A stretch of DNA of 64,000 bases, taken from NCBI RefSeq assembly GCF_003711515.1, contig NW_021167083.1:1624481-1688480 (forward strand). Reading direction: 5' to 3'. The notes under the pieces are model-generated. The model did no database searches, was not told the origin of the DNA, and saw nothing but the letters and a program-made list of their open reading frames with translations. Position numbers and translations under genes: made by a program. Shown here piece by piece: positions 23,790 to 34,672 of the stretch. The stretch comes from Sodiomyces alkalinus F11 (lineage: Eukaryota; Ascomycota; Sordariomycetes; Glomerellales; Plectosphaerellaceae). Position 1 is the first letter of the stretch, and the number at the start of each line of letters is the position of its first letter.

Positions 23790-25940
23790 ATGCCTGACAT
23801 ACCTCGGGGCGATGTCGCCTCGTTGCTTAAGATAGTGCAGAGTAATACTCTGCTGAACCGCCAGCTGTCCACCATCTGTCAACTGAACGGGCTGACCTCC
23901 AGCGGGGTCAAAGCCAACCTTCAGGGACGCATCGTCAATCGTGAGTATTCCCCGGCGCCCTTGCTCCTCTTCCCTGCCCTCCGACTCGGTTCTGCCCTAT
24001 CTCATCCGGGTCGTCCCGCACCAAAGGAAGCGATAATCATTGCGCTCTTCAAGCCCGGCGAGGGACGGTCTTTTTGCAACTTGGTCTGAGACGTTGTTTT
24101 GGGCTGTCCCAGATGCCTTCTTGAACAACCCGATTGGCATCCTGCGTTCTCCTTCCGTGCCTCACTCGTTCTATCCTCAGCCTGCCAGAATGTCTACCCT
24201 GGGCCGAACGCTGACCTTCTCCCTCCATCCTAGTGATACAAGAAACCGTCAACGCCCGAGACCTCACCCGCTTCCGCCAGATTGAGCAGAGCATCAAGAC
24301 CATCCGAGCCAACGGCACTGCATCGCCCGCAAAGTCCGCACAAGCCTACACCCAGACTATGCCTTCACATTCCCACAGACAACAAGCGCCCTATTACGGC
24401 CTGCCCAGCCCAGGGATCCATGGCAGCAGCGCTAATGGCTATCGTGGCACCCCCTCACAGCTGAGTATGATACCTTCCTCGTAGTCTGCAGTCTACGTAC
24501 TCCCTGAGCGACCCTAACGCATGCAAGGTCTACAATTTAAGCCGAGTCCCTTCTACGAAGTTTTGCAGCCCTCTATCGGACCGGTTCTTGTCTGCGAACG
24601 TATGCCCTCCCTCCGCCCCTTCCCTCGTCCGTTCCCTCCCGGCTGTTCGTCAGCTGCTGACTTACGCTCAAGCCATGCAGCAGCATCGGAACGTGGTGAC
24701 CATCAGGATAAGGGCCAGCGAGCACCCTTTGCTTCAGCAAGCTTCCCTTGATACGTCTTTACGAGCCATGGTCTTCTGTGCTGGGAGCAAGGACGGCGTC
24801 CAGGAGATTGCCTTTCCTCACCAGTCCGAGATTAAGGTCAACGGCGGCGAAATCAAAGCGAACCTGCGAGGTTTAAAGAACAAGCCTGGATCGACGAGAC
24901 CCGTGGACATCACAAATGCATTGAGGCCACGGCCTACTAACTACGACAACACCGTCGAACTCATTTATGCATTAACCAAACAGGTTAGGTCCCTTTCCAA
25001 CATGACGTTTCGGGGGAGTGATGGGGGAAATGTGCTGATGCAAGTTGCCACAGCCCTTCTATGTTGCGGTCTACTTTTGCAAAATAACATCCGTACAGGA
25101 TTTGGTGACAAGGATCAAATCGGGCAAGAGAATCCCCAAAGCCTCTGTCATCCAGGAGAGTAAGCACTGGCTTCCTACACTCGTCCCCCCCCCCCCTTCT
25201 CCCCAGACATTGGCGCTAAAGAACGGCCCAGTCACGAATAAGGCAGCAGACGCCGACATCGTCACAACATCCCAGGTGCTGTCGCTGAAATGTCCTTTAT
25301 CCTATATGCGGCTGGAATTGCCTTGCCGCTCCCTCATCTGCAGCCACATCCAATGTTTCGATGCTACATCATACCTCCAACTGCAAGAGCAGGGTCCGCA
25401 GTGGCTATGTCCCATCTGCAACAAGAGTGCGACCTTTGAGACATTGGCAGTCGACGAGTGAGTTCCCACCGGTGGGCAACCTCCGCGATTCTTGTCTACT
25501 GAATGCTGACCTCCCCCGGTAGGTACGTCAAGGAGATTTTGACGAACACCTCGTCAGACTTGGATCAGGTGACGATCGAGCCAGACGCGAAATGGCGAGT
25601 ACCGACAGCACAGAACGGATCAGCAGGCTCCAGGAGTAGAAGCAACAGATTTGAAGACGACGACGACGACGACGACGACGACGATCTAGAAATATCCGAG
25701 GTCAACGTCGTTGGAGGCCGTAAGATGGAGACGCCGAGTCGGTCGCTGTATGGCAGCGCGACGCCCACGACGCAGGGGGGGTCAAGTTTACCCCGGGGGT
25801 TAGGTTCTACCAGCGGCAAGAGACCAGCGCAGGTTGTCGTTGATTTGACTCTCGACTCGGACGACGAGGACGGGCCACCACCTACCAAGAAGCATCACAC
25901 GGCACCATCAACGCATTCCATGCATCCACGCTATTACTAA
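23790..25940 (+). CDS. siz1: Siz/PIAS-type SUMO E3 ligase
   Basis: Seven exons: 23790-23940, 24234-24464, 24528-24599, 24673-24983, 25054-25159, 25232-25457 and 25523-25940. All are in frame, giving 504 aa. Siz/PIAS proteins transfer SUMO from Ubc9 to nuclear targets. Visible: a SAP DNA-binding domain (about 5-60, with LNGLTSSGVKANLQGRIV), a PINIT domain (about 130-290, KPSPFYEVLQP to FYVAVYFCK), and an SP-RING (about 303-355) with LKCPLS, ICSHIQCFD and WLCPICNK, so the zinc ligands are intact. The C-terminal tail has a run of Asp followed by LEISEVNVV and, near the end, VVVDLTLDSDDED, both classic SUMO-interaction motifs beside acidic residues. Intron 1 is unusually long (293 bp). The symbol is by family only; fission yeast calls its homologue pli1. 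Confidence 0.9.
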
Positions 25941-26713
25941 GGCAGGTAGCTTCGTGTTGTCGAAATTGTGGTAAGGGCTCGGGTGAGGTTGCTGGTGGCT
26001 ACCCAAGCGAGTTTACACGGTACTTTTGAGCTATTGCCGTCTCGGCGATTTTTCTCCCATTGTTCTTTTGAGACGGAGAGATTGGCTAGGGATGGACGGG
26101 AAGTGCATAGGCGTTGTGGACAGAGATGTATGTATCACCAACTCGTCAGGGTTCTCCAGAGAGATTCAGCGCGGGAGTTGTGGCTTTGGTTATTTCTGGC
26201 TTGGAGAATGAGGGCGCTGTTGGCTTTAGTGCAAAGGATTGCAAGTCCCCATCCCATATCTACAGGCATTGCAGCGATCCTGTCGCTTTGCGTATTCGGA
26301 GGAATTCAAAATGCATATGAACTGACTATTCCTCGGGTGCTATGATGTTGACAGTGTCAACCCTTGGTCGGAGTAACAGTGCCTGGTAATTTAAGGTATC
26401 TCTCAGCAACCTAAAGCTAGGTACCTTAAGGTACCCAGACTGTCATGTTGGTACGAAGTAACTTCGTAGCTTGGGTAGAAATACTTACGTCTGATTGGAC
26501 AACGCAGCTCTAAAGACGTCCTCACCCCTGGTCCCTGCTGGCGACTTGTTCAGACCTGACCCAACAACCAACCCCATGAGATCCGTCATGATTCCACGAC
26601 TTTCCTCCAACATTTAAGAGACAAACGATGCTTTAAACTCGTCACACTCTGGCCTTTCGATTTGATAGTAGCTGCCTCACGAACATTCCCTCCCGACCAA
26701 GCTCGCCCCAACC
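25941..26713. promoter_or_regulatory. intergenic region upstream of trs33
   Basis: 773 bp holding the 3' end of the SUMO ligase gene and the trs33 promoter. The word pair AGGTACCTTAAGGTACC lies at about 26,419-26,435. No gene is seen. Confidence 0.55.
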
Positions 26714-27770
26714 ATGTCCTTCGAGACCGTGATGCCCCCGTACAATGCGGCGGATCCGAACGCATCCTTCCTAAGCTCCTCCTGCCTCGACTTCCTCCTC
26801 ATTGAGCTCGTCCCGCTCGCCTACCGCGTCACCCGAGAGCTCGACGACGCGTCCGCCGCCTCTGCAACAGACGCCGCTCTGCTAGAACCCACATCCGCAC
26901 CGGCCGATGCAGCATCGTCGGCTGCGAGCCAACAAGAAGGCGGCGGCGGCGGCGCGCCGTCGAGCGTGGTCGGGGCCGGGGCCGGGAGCGGGAGTGTCGC
27001 GCCAAGTATGAGCCGCAAGATGGATGAAGATGAGGAGAGGGACGCTGTGTTCTACAGGCTGGAGAGGCTGGGCTACCGGGTCGGTCAGGGGCTTGTGGAA
27101 AGGTAAGGATCGACTTTCTTTATCTCTGGTTTCTAGGCTCTTGTTCTGCCGCTGCCCGCTACGTCACTCTTGCTGCTGGTCGGCAGGAGCACATTGGCGT
27201 GGTGATAGTCTCCCGTGAAGGGCTGGCTTCAGGGAACCGTGGGCTGACGCAGAACCCTTCACTGGGAACAGGTTCTCCCGCGACCGGCCTAGATTTAATG
27301 ACAATCTCGACGTGATCAAGTTTCTCTGCAAGGACCTCTGGTTTTTGGTGTTTCGGAAACAAGTCGACAACCTCAAGACGAATCATAGGGTACGTTCGGT
27401 GTACTGGGCTGGTGAAGAGGGGACGGCGACAGCGAGCAAGTAACTGACGATAGACCACTTGCTTCGATTTTAGGGGGTCTATGTTCTAACGGACAACAAC
27501 TTCAAACCATTCAGCAGGATGAGCACAGACGTAGGAGGACAGGCAGTCATCCGAGCACAGCCGGTACAGAATCCCCCGAATCCCCCCGTCTTCGACTAGC
27601 CCTTCTTCCCGCTGACCGTCCCCCTCCCCTAGTTCCTCTGGTTCCCTTGCGGTATCCTGCGTGGAGCTCTTGCGGCAATGGGCGTCGATGCCACGGTCCA
27701 GGCAGAGTCCCACGAGCTGCCATCTGCTGTATTCCAAATTAAGACCTTGGCTAAGCAGCCATCTCATTGA
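26714..27770 (+). CDS. trs33: TRAPP complex subunit Trs33 (TRAPPC6)
   Basis: Four exons, 26714-27102, 27272-27389, 27474-27563 and 27633-27770, give 244 aa. Trs33 belongs to the Bet3-like TRAPP subunits that form the core of the Rab GEF complexes acting at ER-Golgi and Golgi membranes. Visible family blocks: [16 protein letters not shown] near the N terminus, [16 protein letters not shown] at the end of exon 1, [20 protein letters not shown] in exon 2, VYVLTDNNF in exon 3 and [17 protein letters not shown] in exon 4. Between about residues 48 and 100, exon 1 contains an Ala/Ser/Gly-rich low-complexity insert that splits the first two conserved blocks. The insert is absent from yeast and animal members and is probably a disordered loop. 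Donor and acceptor sites are canonical. Confidence 0.92.
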
Positions 27771-28232
27771 CAATGGCACTGTTGTACCGACTTCCACAAG
27801 GGCTCTCCTCATAAGGACACGGCGACCACTCTGCGAAATGGCGTCACGGCAATATGAACGCCAGAAGACGAGCTCCAAGTCGAGCACACAATCTGTGTTC
27901 AGAAGATTCCTATCATTTCTTTCTCATATCCGGTGCCCTCGCGGCTAAGGTGCTGCTTCAAAGAGGGAAAACAGGGAACTGCCAATTTTCCAACAAGCGC
28001 ACTATGCCCATCACGCCATTTTCGTCCCCTACACGGCCTCTGTCATACTGGTGGATGTCTCATCAACGAACCTACAGCCTAGACGTGAGGTAAAGAAACG
28101 TAATCAGCAACCGGCTCTCTTCCTAGTTCATATTATGTCTAGGTGTGGGCTACACGAGAAGGCTACAAAGAAACCTCTGAGCTTCCCCAAGCAGCACCGC
28201 AAATTACTCTAAAGATTCTAGGGGAGGGGGAA
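27771..28232. other. convergent 3' intergenic region
   Basis: 462 bp between the converging ends of trs33 and the malate dehydrogenase gene. No gene is seen. Confidence 0.55.
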
Positions 28233-29634
28233 TCACTTTTGAGGGGGGTTGTGAGCAAAGTCGACGCCCTTCTTGATGTTGTCCTTCAGACCGCGAACGG
28301 CAACCTCAAGCAGCGCCTTTTCCTTCTCGGTGATGTCGCCGAGAACATCGATGGCCTTCTCGACTCCGTTGGGCTAGATTGGGGGGGTAGCGGTTAGCGT
28401 CGATCTACTGGTGGGGAGGTGTTGGCACTCGACTTACTCCGAGCTCGATGGGGACGGAAAAGAAGTCGACGCCCGTCTTCTTGGCAATCTCCTCGCCTCC
28501 AGGAACGCCGGGCAGGTAGACGTAGCTTGGCTCAATAAGTCCCTTCTCTCCCTTCACGGCCTTCAGGACCTTCTCGGCGAAGCTATACATTATTCGTCAG
28601 CACAGAGTGAGACAGATGTATGCGCATATGTCGCACTACGTACCGGAAGCCAGCATAAGCCATGGAAAGCGTGGCAGAGCCGGCACCATCCTTAGCCTTG
28701 ACAACCTCATCGCCACCGAACTGGACCCGCTTGACCAAGGCCTCGTACTTGTCGTCGGGGATGGTGACAGACGGGGAGACCTGGCTGAACAGAGGAATGA
28801 TGGTTTCGCCCGAGTGGCCACCCACAACAGGGACAGTCAGTTCCTGGGGGGACGACTTGCCGGTGATTTCGGCGACGAAGCTCTCCGCTCGGACAATGTC
28901 GAGGGTAGTAACACCGAAAAGACGCCTGGGGTCGAAGACGCCCTTGGCCTTGAGGACCTCGGCGGAGATGGGGACGGTGGAGTTGACGGGGTTGGAAATG
29001 ACGAGGATGAAGGCCTTGGGGGCAACCTCAGCAGCAACTTCGATGAGACCCTTGACGATGCCGGCGTTGATGTTGAAGAGGTCATCACGGGTCATGCCGG
29101 GCTTGCCTGTTGGGGACACCGTTTAGAACAAAGCAGCAAAAAAAAAAAAAAAAAAAAAAAAAGTGAGAGCAGATGGGACCGGGGACGACATACGGGGAAT
29201 CCCAGCAGGGATGACAATGATGTCGGCATCCTTGAAAGCGGCCTTGGCACCGTCATCCTTGGGCAGATAGCCTGTGGTTTTCTGATTATTCTGTCAGTAT
29301 TGGCGAGATTTCATCGGAGCACAGACAGAATGGTTGGACCTGATCACATACAGCGGGGGATGAGACATGGGAAAGGTCGGCAGCAACTCCAGGAGTGTTG
29401 ACGACATCGTAGAGGGCAAGCTCGTCGATTAGGGGGGAGAGCTTGAGGAGGAGGGACAGTGGCTAAAAAGCACAGGTGAGCCAATTTGACACGGTTGAGA
29501 GTGGTTCTTGGAACACCAGCGCACCTGTCCAATGCCGCCAGCGGCGCCAGCAACAACTATGGCGAGGTCAGTAAGCAGGGGATTTGGCAGAGTCAAAGGG
29601 TTCTATTGTTTGAACACTTACCAGCTTTGACCAT
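28233..29634 (-). CDS. mdh: NAD-dependent malate dehydrogenase, cytosolic type
   Basis: Seven exons: 29634-29622 (13 nt), 29556-29525 (32 nt), 29462-29352, 29281-29194, 29106-28644, 28582-28438 and 28373-28233, giving 330 aa. It interconverts malate and oxaloacetate with NAD. Visible: the dinucleotide loop GAAGGIG (residues 8-14), Arg82 and Arg88 in the mobile loop ([13 protein letters not shown]), Asp151 and Arg154 ([10 protein letters not shown]), and the catalytic His179 in VVGGHSGET. The protein opens directly with [12 protein letters not shown], so there is no mitochondrial presequence. It ends AHNPPQK without a peroxisomal SKL-type signal. It is therefore probably the cytosolic isozyme, distinct from the mitochondrial one. 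Intron 4 carries a 25-base T tract on the coding strand (A25 at 29138-29162). Confidence 0.93.
29138..29162. repeat. A25 homopolymer in mdh intron
   Basis: Twenty-five A on the plus strand, i.e. a T25 tract in the fourth intron of the minus-strand malate dehydrogenase gene, about 30 bases upstream of its acceptor. Confidence 0.9.
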
Positions 29635-30988
29635 TTTGTTGATTAAGTTTGTTAATGAGTTGGTATGTTGACGCGTTGGGGATTCTGATGAGCCACCTAT
29701 CCGTAGGAAATTCCAGCAATTAGCGGGGTAGCTCAAAGAGTAACGCGAAGATAAAGTTGGAAGTTCATGAATGAAGAGGAGATGTTACCCTTAAAAGGAT
29801 AAGTTAAATAAATAAAAATTGAACCAAGGAGACGAGAATAATCTTACTGAGATGCGATTCTTCTGGTGCTTATTTTCAGTCTTTGAGGCAGCAGTTGGTA
29901 GATAAAATCTTGAGAGCGAAAGGAAGGTTCAGCGACAATAGGGTCAGAATTGAAGACTCCTTGGAGGGGGAGCTCCGGGCGGGGTCTGCGGGGCTAATTA
30001 TTACCTCTTACGTAGGTAGTACGAAGTACGAAGTCGTTGGTACGCCAAACTGTGACTGGACCTGAACTGACCAGGACTAGCGGGGGAATGGGGAAGGTGG
30101 TTAAAGGAATCGACCCGAATCAATATGTCCCATTCTCACTCTCACATGTATAACCAATTTTGTCATACCTCTTAATCTTCATTAGATCCCGTCATATCCC
30201 GATGGTCCCTAGATCCGGACGCTTACGATCTTACGTGGAGAAGACAAGTCGGTCGGAAGGTTGAGGCCCTGAGGGTGCCTGGTTTCCGGGATTTCCACGT
30301 TTTGCCCAGCATGACCAGTCCAGCACAAGAGCCGTACCCCAGAATCAGGAGCATGTACGCGGTTCTCTTTACCTCGGCGTTCATGGGTGAATTACATACT
30401 TCCGTACTACTCCGGCCCCGCGTCAACCGTCCGTGACGCGATGCCACTAAATACTAGTTACCTCTTGAAGGGCAAGATGCAAACATGAATCAAAAATAGT
30501 TCATATTAACGCCCACCCGCATACCTTAACCCCCGAACAAGCATGACCAGAAGACTTGCTGCACTCAAAACATGGTCTAAAACTCCTCGACTACTGCCAG
30601 ACCGAAATATAGGCCAATCAAAGGGAGCGATATGTCACAGGCTGCCAGCGCAGAAGCCAGACTTCCCAACCTCCCTAGCCAAGATGTAGAATGATGCACA
30701 CGAGGAATTCGGGATAGGGTTCCACTGTCCCGAGGGGTTCGGTACTGCGTCGGACACTGCATCTCTAGTGGTTCGAGGACATAAAGAAGAATGCGAAAAT
30801 GTGTTCAACATCGATTGTGGCCAACGCCGGTTGCGCGTCCCGTAGGAAAGAAAGTGATGTCCCATTCGTTAAGGTATGGCCGAATGCCCGGATCATTTCT
30901 TCGTGGCTAACTTATGAGGAAACCCACCCCATTTCATGCCAGTTTTCCGTCCGAAGCTCCTTTTGGTTATCATGTCCATACATCCCCA
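29635..30988. other. intergenic region between mdh and rpl28
   Basis: 1.35 kb holding the mdh promoter and the 3' region of the ribosomal protein gene. No gene is recognised. A GTACGAAGTACGAAGT word occurs at about 30,018-30,033. Confidence 0.55.
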
Positions 30989-31818
30989 TTACACCTCCTC
31001 AGCAGCCGCGGCCTTCTTCGCCTTGTTGCCGCGGAGCTTGCGCTCGGGCTCGGGCTTCACGGGCCTCTCGGCGCGGCGGAGGGCACTGACGCGCTCGACA
31101 GCGGCCTGGCGGAGATCGCTGCGGTAGCTGCGGCGAGCGGCCAGGTTGGCAACGGCCTTGTAGGTCCTAAAGGGCAGATAGATATCCCGTTAACACGGCC
31201 CCGCTGTCGAGAGAAGGGAATTCAAGCGGCCCCAGCCACCTGCTGCCGCTGAATACTAGAGTCTAGAGGGCGGGAGAACTCACTTCCTGGTCGAGGTTCC
31301 GCTGCCGAAAGTGACGACGTTCAGACCCTCGGCGGGCTGCTGTGCCTTCTGCACCTTCTTGCTGATCACCTGGATAGCGCCCTTCTCGCCAGACTGAACA
31401 CCAATGGCCTAAACCGACGAGTAATATCCCATGTCAGTCTTGCTGTCGCAGTCATAGCATCGTCCTTGCGGTCTCGGAAGAAAAGTTCGATTTCTGCGTG
31501 GGGAATGAAGGTACCTTGTCATGAGCAAAGCCGGCGTGCTGGAGATCTAACATTAGCACTCAATATCACCGCAAACGGGAGCAAAAAAAAAAAAAAAAGA
31601 AACATACCTTCCTGGAGTGCACGTTCTTCAGGTTCAGGGGATCGCGGGAGAAGTTGGCGGTCTTGCCCAGACTCCTGCGCTTCACGAGGAAGGCATTGTT
31701 GGTGCCTGCCAGTCGTTCCTATTAGTCGGCATTATTCCTGAGATCGATCTCGGGTAAGTCACTCACTAACAATCCCCCAGACAAGGTCCTGGGATACGTT
31801 CGGGAGTTCGGCGGCCAT
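30989..31818 (-). CDS. rpl28: 60S ribosomal protein L28 (eL28)
   Basis: Five exons, 31818-31767, 31705-31608, 31538-31515 (24 nt), 31408-31284 and 31166-30989, give 158 aa. eL28 is a large-subunit ribosomal protein present in most eukaryotes but absent from Saccharomyces cerevisiae; in fission yeast the family is called rpl44. Family blocks: LPNVSQDLVWGIV, TNNAFLVKRRSLGKT, NFSRDPLNLKNVHSRKHAGF, HDKAIGVQ and a C-terminal basic tail ending NKAKKAAAEEV. High intron density near the start is usual for fungal ribosomal protein genes. All donors are canonical (GTGAGT, GTATGT, GTACCT, GTGAGT) and every join keeps the frame. It is divergent from the UPF0357-like gene. Confidence 0.93.
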
Positions 31819-32351
31819 TGTGATAGATAGTGCACGATCAACGGCGGTTACCAAAAGACAGTCCCAAGAGCTTGAAGTTGGAAATATTCTGTGTCGGTAT
31901 CTTGTGTGTGGCAGCTCGTCGCTTAACCATCTGCATCGGGACTAGCGCCGTGCGAGCTGTGATAGCGAGACACACCGTTATCCGACAACGTATGTAGTTT
32001 TCCCTGACACGGTGGCTTATTGCGACAGCCAACGGACCAGGGACTGACTGACTGGTCCGCAACATCCGTCATCCCCGAATATCTGCCACGCCTCTGACCA
32101 GCCCGTCGTCGCCCAACCTATGCCGTCGAGGATGGGCTCCTAGCAACCCCTCCAAGATATCCCAGCCGTATCCGATTTACAATACATTTCTTCGGTGGCC
32201 TCAGGTCGCTTACCCGCATGCCTTGCGCCAGGGTCGACTGCTCTCTCCATCAGACCCCGGAGAACGGCATCTAATTCATTCTCCCGCACTCGTTAGACGA
32301 TAATCTGACGCCATAATTCGAAGCCACTACTGGCAAACCACGACATCAACC
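31819..32351. promoter_or_regulatory. divergent promoter region of rpl28 and UPF0357-like gene
   Basis: 533 bp between two divergent start codons. Promoter elements of both genes must lie here. No ribosomal-gene box could be assigned with confidence. Confidence 0.5.
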
Positions 32352-32738
32352 ATGGCATACATTCTCTTCAGCGTTTCCATTGTCCTCCTTCTCACCGTCA
32401 CCACTCTCTTTTTCACCCGCGCCTTTTGGTGGCACCGTGTCTCCGATCTCCCGATCCCGGGCCGCGACTACATCTACTCTCGCCTGCCGTCTACGTTTGG
32501 CGGCGACATCGAAGCCGGCCTTTCGAGCACCACCTTCGATTTGAACACCAACCTCGAAGCCGGCGACAGCCGTGCTGGCTTGGACGATGCGAGCAAGGCC
32601 GAGATCCTCAAGATCATGAAGAAACGTCGCATGAAGTTTGACGAAGCCCGGAGGGTCTACATACAGAATCGATTCAAGGCAAATGGCATTGGCCCCGACG
32701 GTCGCCCGACAGACCCGAAGGCGGTCACTTTTAGTTAA
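32352..32738 (+). CDS. small single-pass membrane protein, UPF0357 (YCL012C-like)
   Basis: Single exon of 128 aa. An N-terminal hydrophobic segment (about residues 4-22, ILFSVSIVLLLTVTTLFF) is followed by a basic/aromatic boundary (FWWHR) and a hydrophilic domain. The C-terminal block MKKRRMKFDEARRVYIQNRF and the ending GIGPDGRPTDPKAVTFS resemble the fungal UPF0357 family (yeast YCL012C), whose function is unknown. The topology suggests a type II or signal-anchor protein of the secretory system. The family call rests on recognition of the C-terminal wording. That it is a real gene is well supported by the compact frame and strong motif. Confidence 0.75.
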   Translation: MAYILFSVSIVLLLTVTTLFFTRAFWWHRVSDLPIPGRDYIYSRLPSTFGGDIEAGLSSTTFDLNTNLEAGDSRAGLDDASKAEILKIMKKRRMKFDEARRVYIQNRFKANGIGPDGRPTDPKAVTFS

Positions 32739-33428
32739 CAAAGCTATTTTGATGCGTTCAACTCCCCGTGGTCACTAGGGTTAACCTGAAAGACCGAGAG
32801 GCAACCCCAGTTGGCACATTCTCGGAGTTGTCCTGTACATTGGCCGAGCGGGCCAGCAACAAGCCGCTGACTTCACTCTCCCCGGGATGCGGAGGCATGA
32901 GTACGGTGGTATACTGTAGTGAGCTTATGAGTACGATAAAAAGACTGTTGTCTTAATCGAAATGGGGGGGTTCCGTCTTGCTATTTATAAATCGAAGTCA
33001 ACGGTTTCAATCCCCATCAGTCACTTGAGAAATACTCCACGGATGGTCATTTCGCATGTGCGTATTAATTAAGGCTTGCTAAGCCTATGCCTATCAGTCA
33101 GTCCTATCTAGTGCAGGATTCTGCTGATGTACATGAAAGTCTCTGATGCCCAACGACCTTCGTCCATCTCCCAAAGTCTCCGAAGATGTAATGGGGATCG
33201 CATCTAGTCCCTACGATGCCACCGGGCGTGTATCTTCGTGTCAGACCGTAACTCCTTGTCCATGCATGAGAAAAATTATGGGCTCTTGTATCCCAATATG
33301 TACAATGGGAGCCGTGAGAAAACCAAATATTACAACTCTGTAAGTCGCCTCGGAAACTGGAGGAGCAAATAGGGCCCTCGTTGTTTCACTAGTCGAAGCA
33401 TCTCAGTCGCCGTGGAGAAGAGATGAAC
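32739..33428. other. convergent 3' intergenic region
   Basis: 690 bp between the converging UPF0357-like and erg3 genes. No gene is seen. Confidence 0.55.
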
Positions 33429-34672
33429 TCAGTTGTTCTTCTTACTGCCTTGGGTGAGGTAAGCGCGGTCGTCTTCGCCTTCGACTTGCACGCGGATCTT
33501 CTCCATCTCCTTGATCCCGGATTTCCAGGTCGTCTCAGACATTTTGGTCTCCTTATTGAACCATTCGGGGTCGGGCTTGCGGTAACTACCACCGAGACGG
33601 TCCCAGAGAGTGGTAAACTGGCCGTAGTTGTAGCTGTGATGCTGTTAGTCTCTACAAAGCCGAATGCAGGGTATACCAAAATTGAAATTGAAACCCCCAG
33701 TGACGCGCCGCAAGGCCAACTGGATTGAGGGAAATACGCACTTGAAGTACAGATGGTGCGCCGTGTGGCACGCAGAGCCATTGATGACGGGATTGTTGGC
33801 GAGGTATTCGCCGTCATGGATCAGAATGGACCAGAAGTTGACCGAGATGAACAAGGCGATGTAGGCCAGTTTGTGCAGAGGGAAGAGCAGAGGATAGATG
33901 TGGTAAGGGAGCGACTGAGCGAAGCCATCCAACGGGTGGAATGCATGGCTGGCGTAGGGAGTGGGCATAATCCACTTGTGGTGAGGCTTGTGGAGGTGCT
34001 TGTAGACAAGAGGATGATGAAGGCCTCGATGAATCCAGTAGATGCAGAAATCGGTGAAGCAGATGAACAGAGGAATCTGTGCGAAGTCATACCAGCGGCC
34101 AGGGCCGTCTTCGGTGGTGTCGTAGAGTTTGGCATATCCTCGAATATCAACAAGGAACAGAAGCATGGTCAAGAGGGCCATTGTCGGCATGGCGAAGGTA
34201 GCCTGCTTGATCTCGAGCCGGATCTGGTTCTTGAGGAATCGGGGATGCTTGAGCGTGGCCTTGTCAAAAATGAAGAAGAACGAGAGTGTGGCGAAGACGA
34301 AGTACAACAAGAACCCCAGAATACTGGACAAGACACGCGCACACAAAGGTCAGCATCTGACCCATTATGGGGGGCGGTAGTTATCCGAGCAAGCACTGCC
34401 AGGTTTTGGAAAGCTTACAGGGTGACGAAGTAGAGGGTGATGGCCTGACGATAGATATTGTCTCTGGGCCATGCGCTCATGTACGCGGCCTCGGATGGCT
34501 CAAGGTGGAGATAGTGGGTTGCAGGCTTGTATTGCCATCCCGAGAAGGTTCCCGTAGTGGCATTTGCAAAACCATCGCGCGCAAGGTCGTACGGAGCCGG
34601 ATGCGCTGGCATGAGCCAGGCATAAATGTGGTCGGCAACGTAGGTGTCGATGATCTCAAGTGCGATATCCAT
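33429..34672 (-). CDS. erg3: sterol C-5 desaturase (delta7-sterol 5(6)-desaturase)
   Basis: Three exons, 34672-34419, 34323-33742 and 33633-33429, give 346 aa. Erg3 introduces the C5-C6 double bond of the ergosterol B ring in the ER membrane, with electrons from cytochrome b5. Visible: several membrane helices (e.g. [34 protein letters not shown]) and the three di-iron histidine boxes HRGLHH (183-188), HKPHH (196-200) and HTAHH (271-275). The family block [19 protein letters not shown] is formed across the second exon junction. Splice sites are GTAAGC/CCAG and GTGCGT/CACAG. Length is usual for the family. Some fungi have several ERG3 paralogues; which one this is cannot be told here. Confidence 0.94.

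Noticed and set aside
25160..25206. Shorter intron 5 in the SUMO ligase gene, ending at CCCCAG
   Set aside because: It shifts the frame into an early stop. The acceptor at 25230-25231 keeps the frame and yields the family-like IQEITNKAADADIV block.
25968..26345. Plus-strand open frame of 125 codons after the SUMO ligase gene
   Set aside because: No conserved feature and no splice link; it sits where the 3' UTR is expected.
28204..28240. Extended C terminus or stop-codon read-through peroxisomal signal on malate dehydrogenase
   Set aside because: The TGA is in frame after PPQK and is followed by TTC; the few codons beyond it do not give an SKL-type ending.
28607..29401. Plus-strand open frame of 264 codons across the malate dehydrogenase gene
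   Set aside because: Shadow of the minus-strand gene, running through its introns and the A25 tract.
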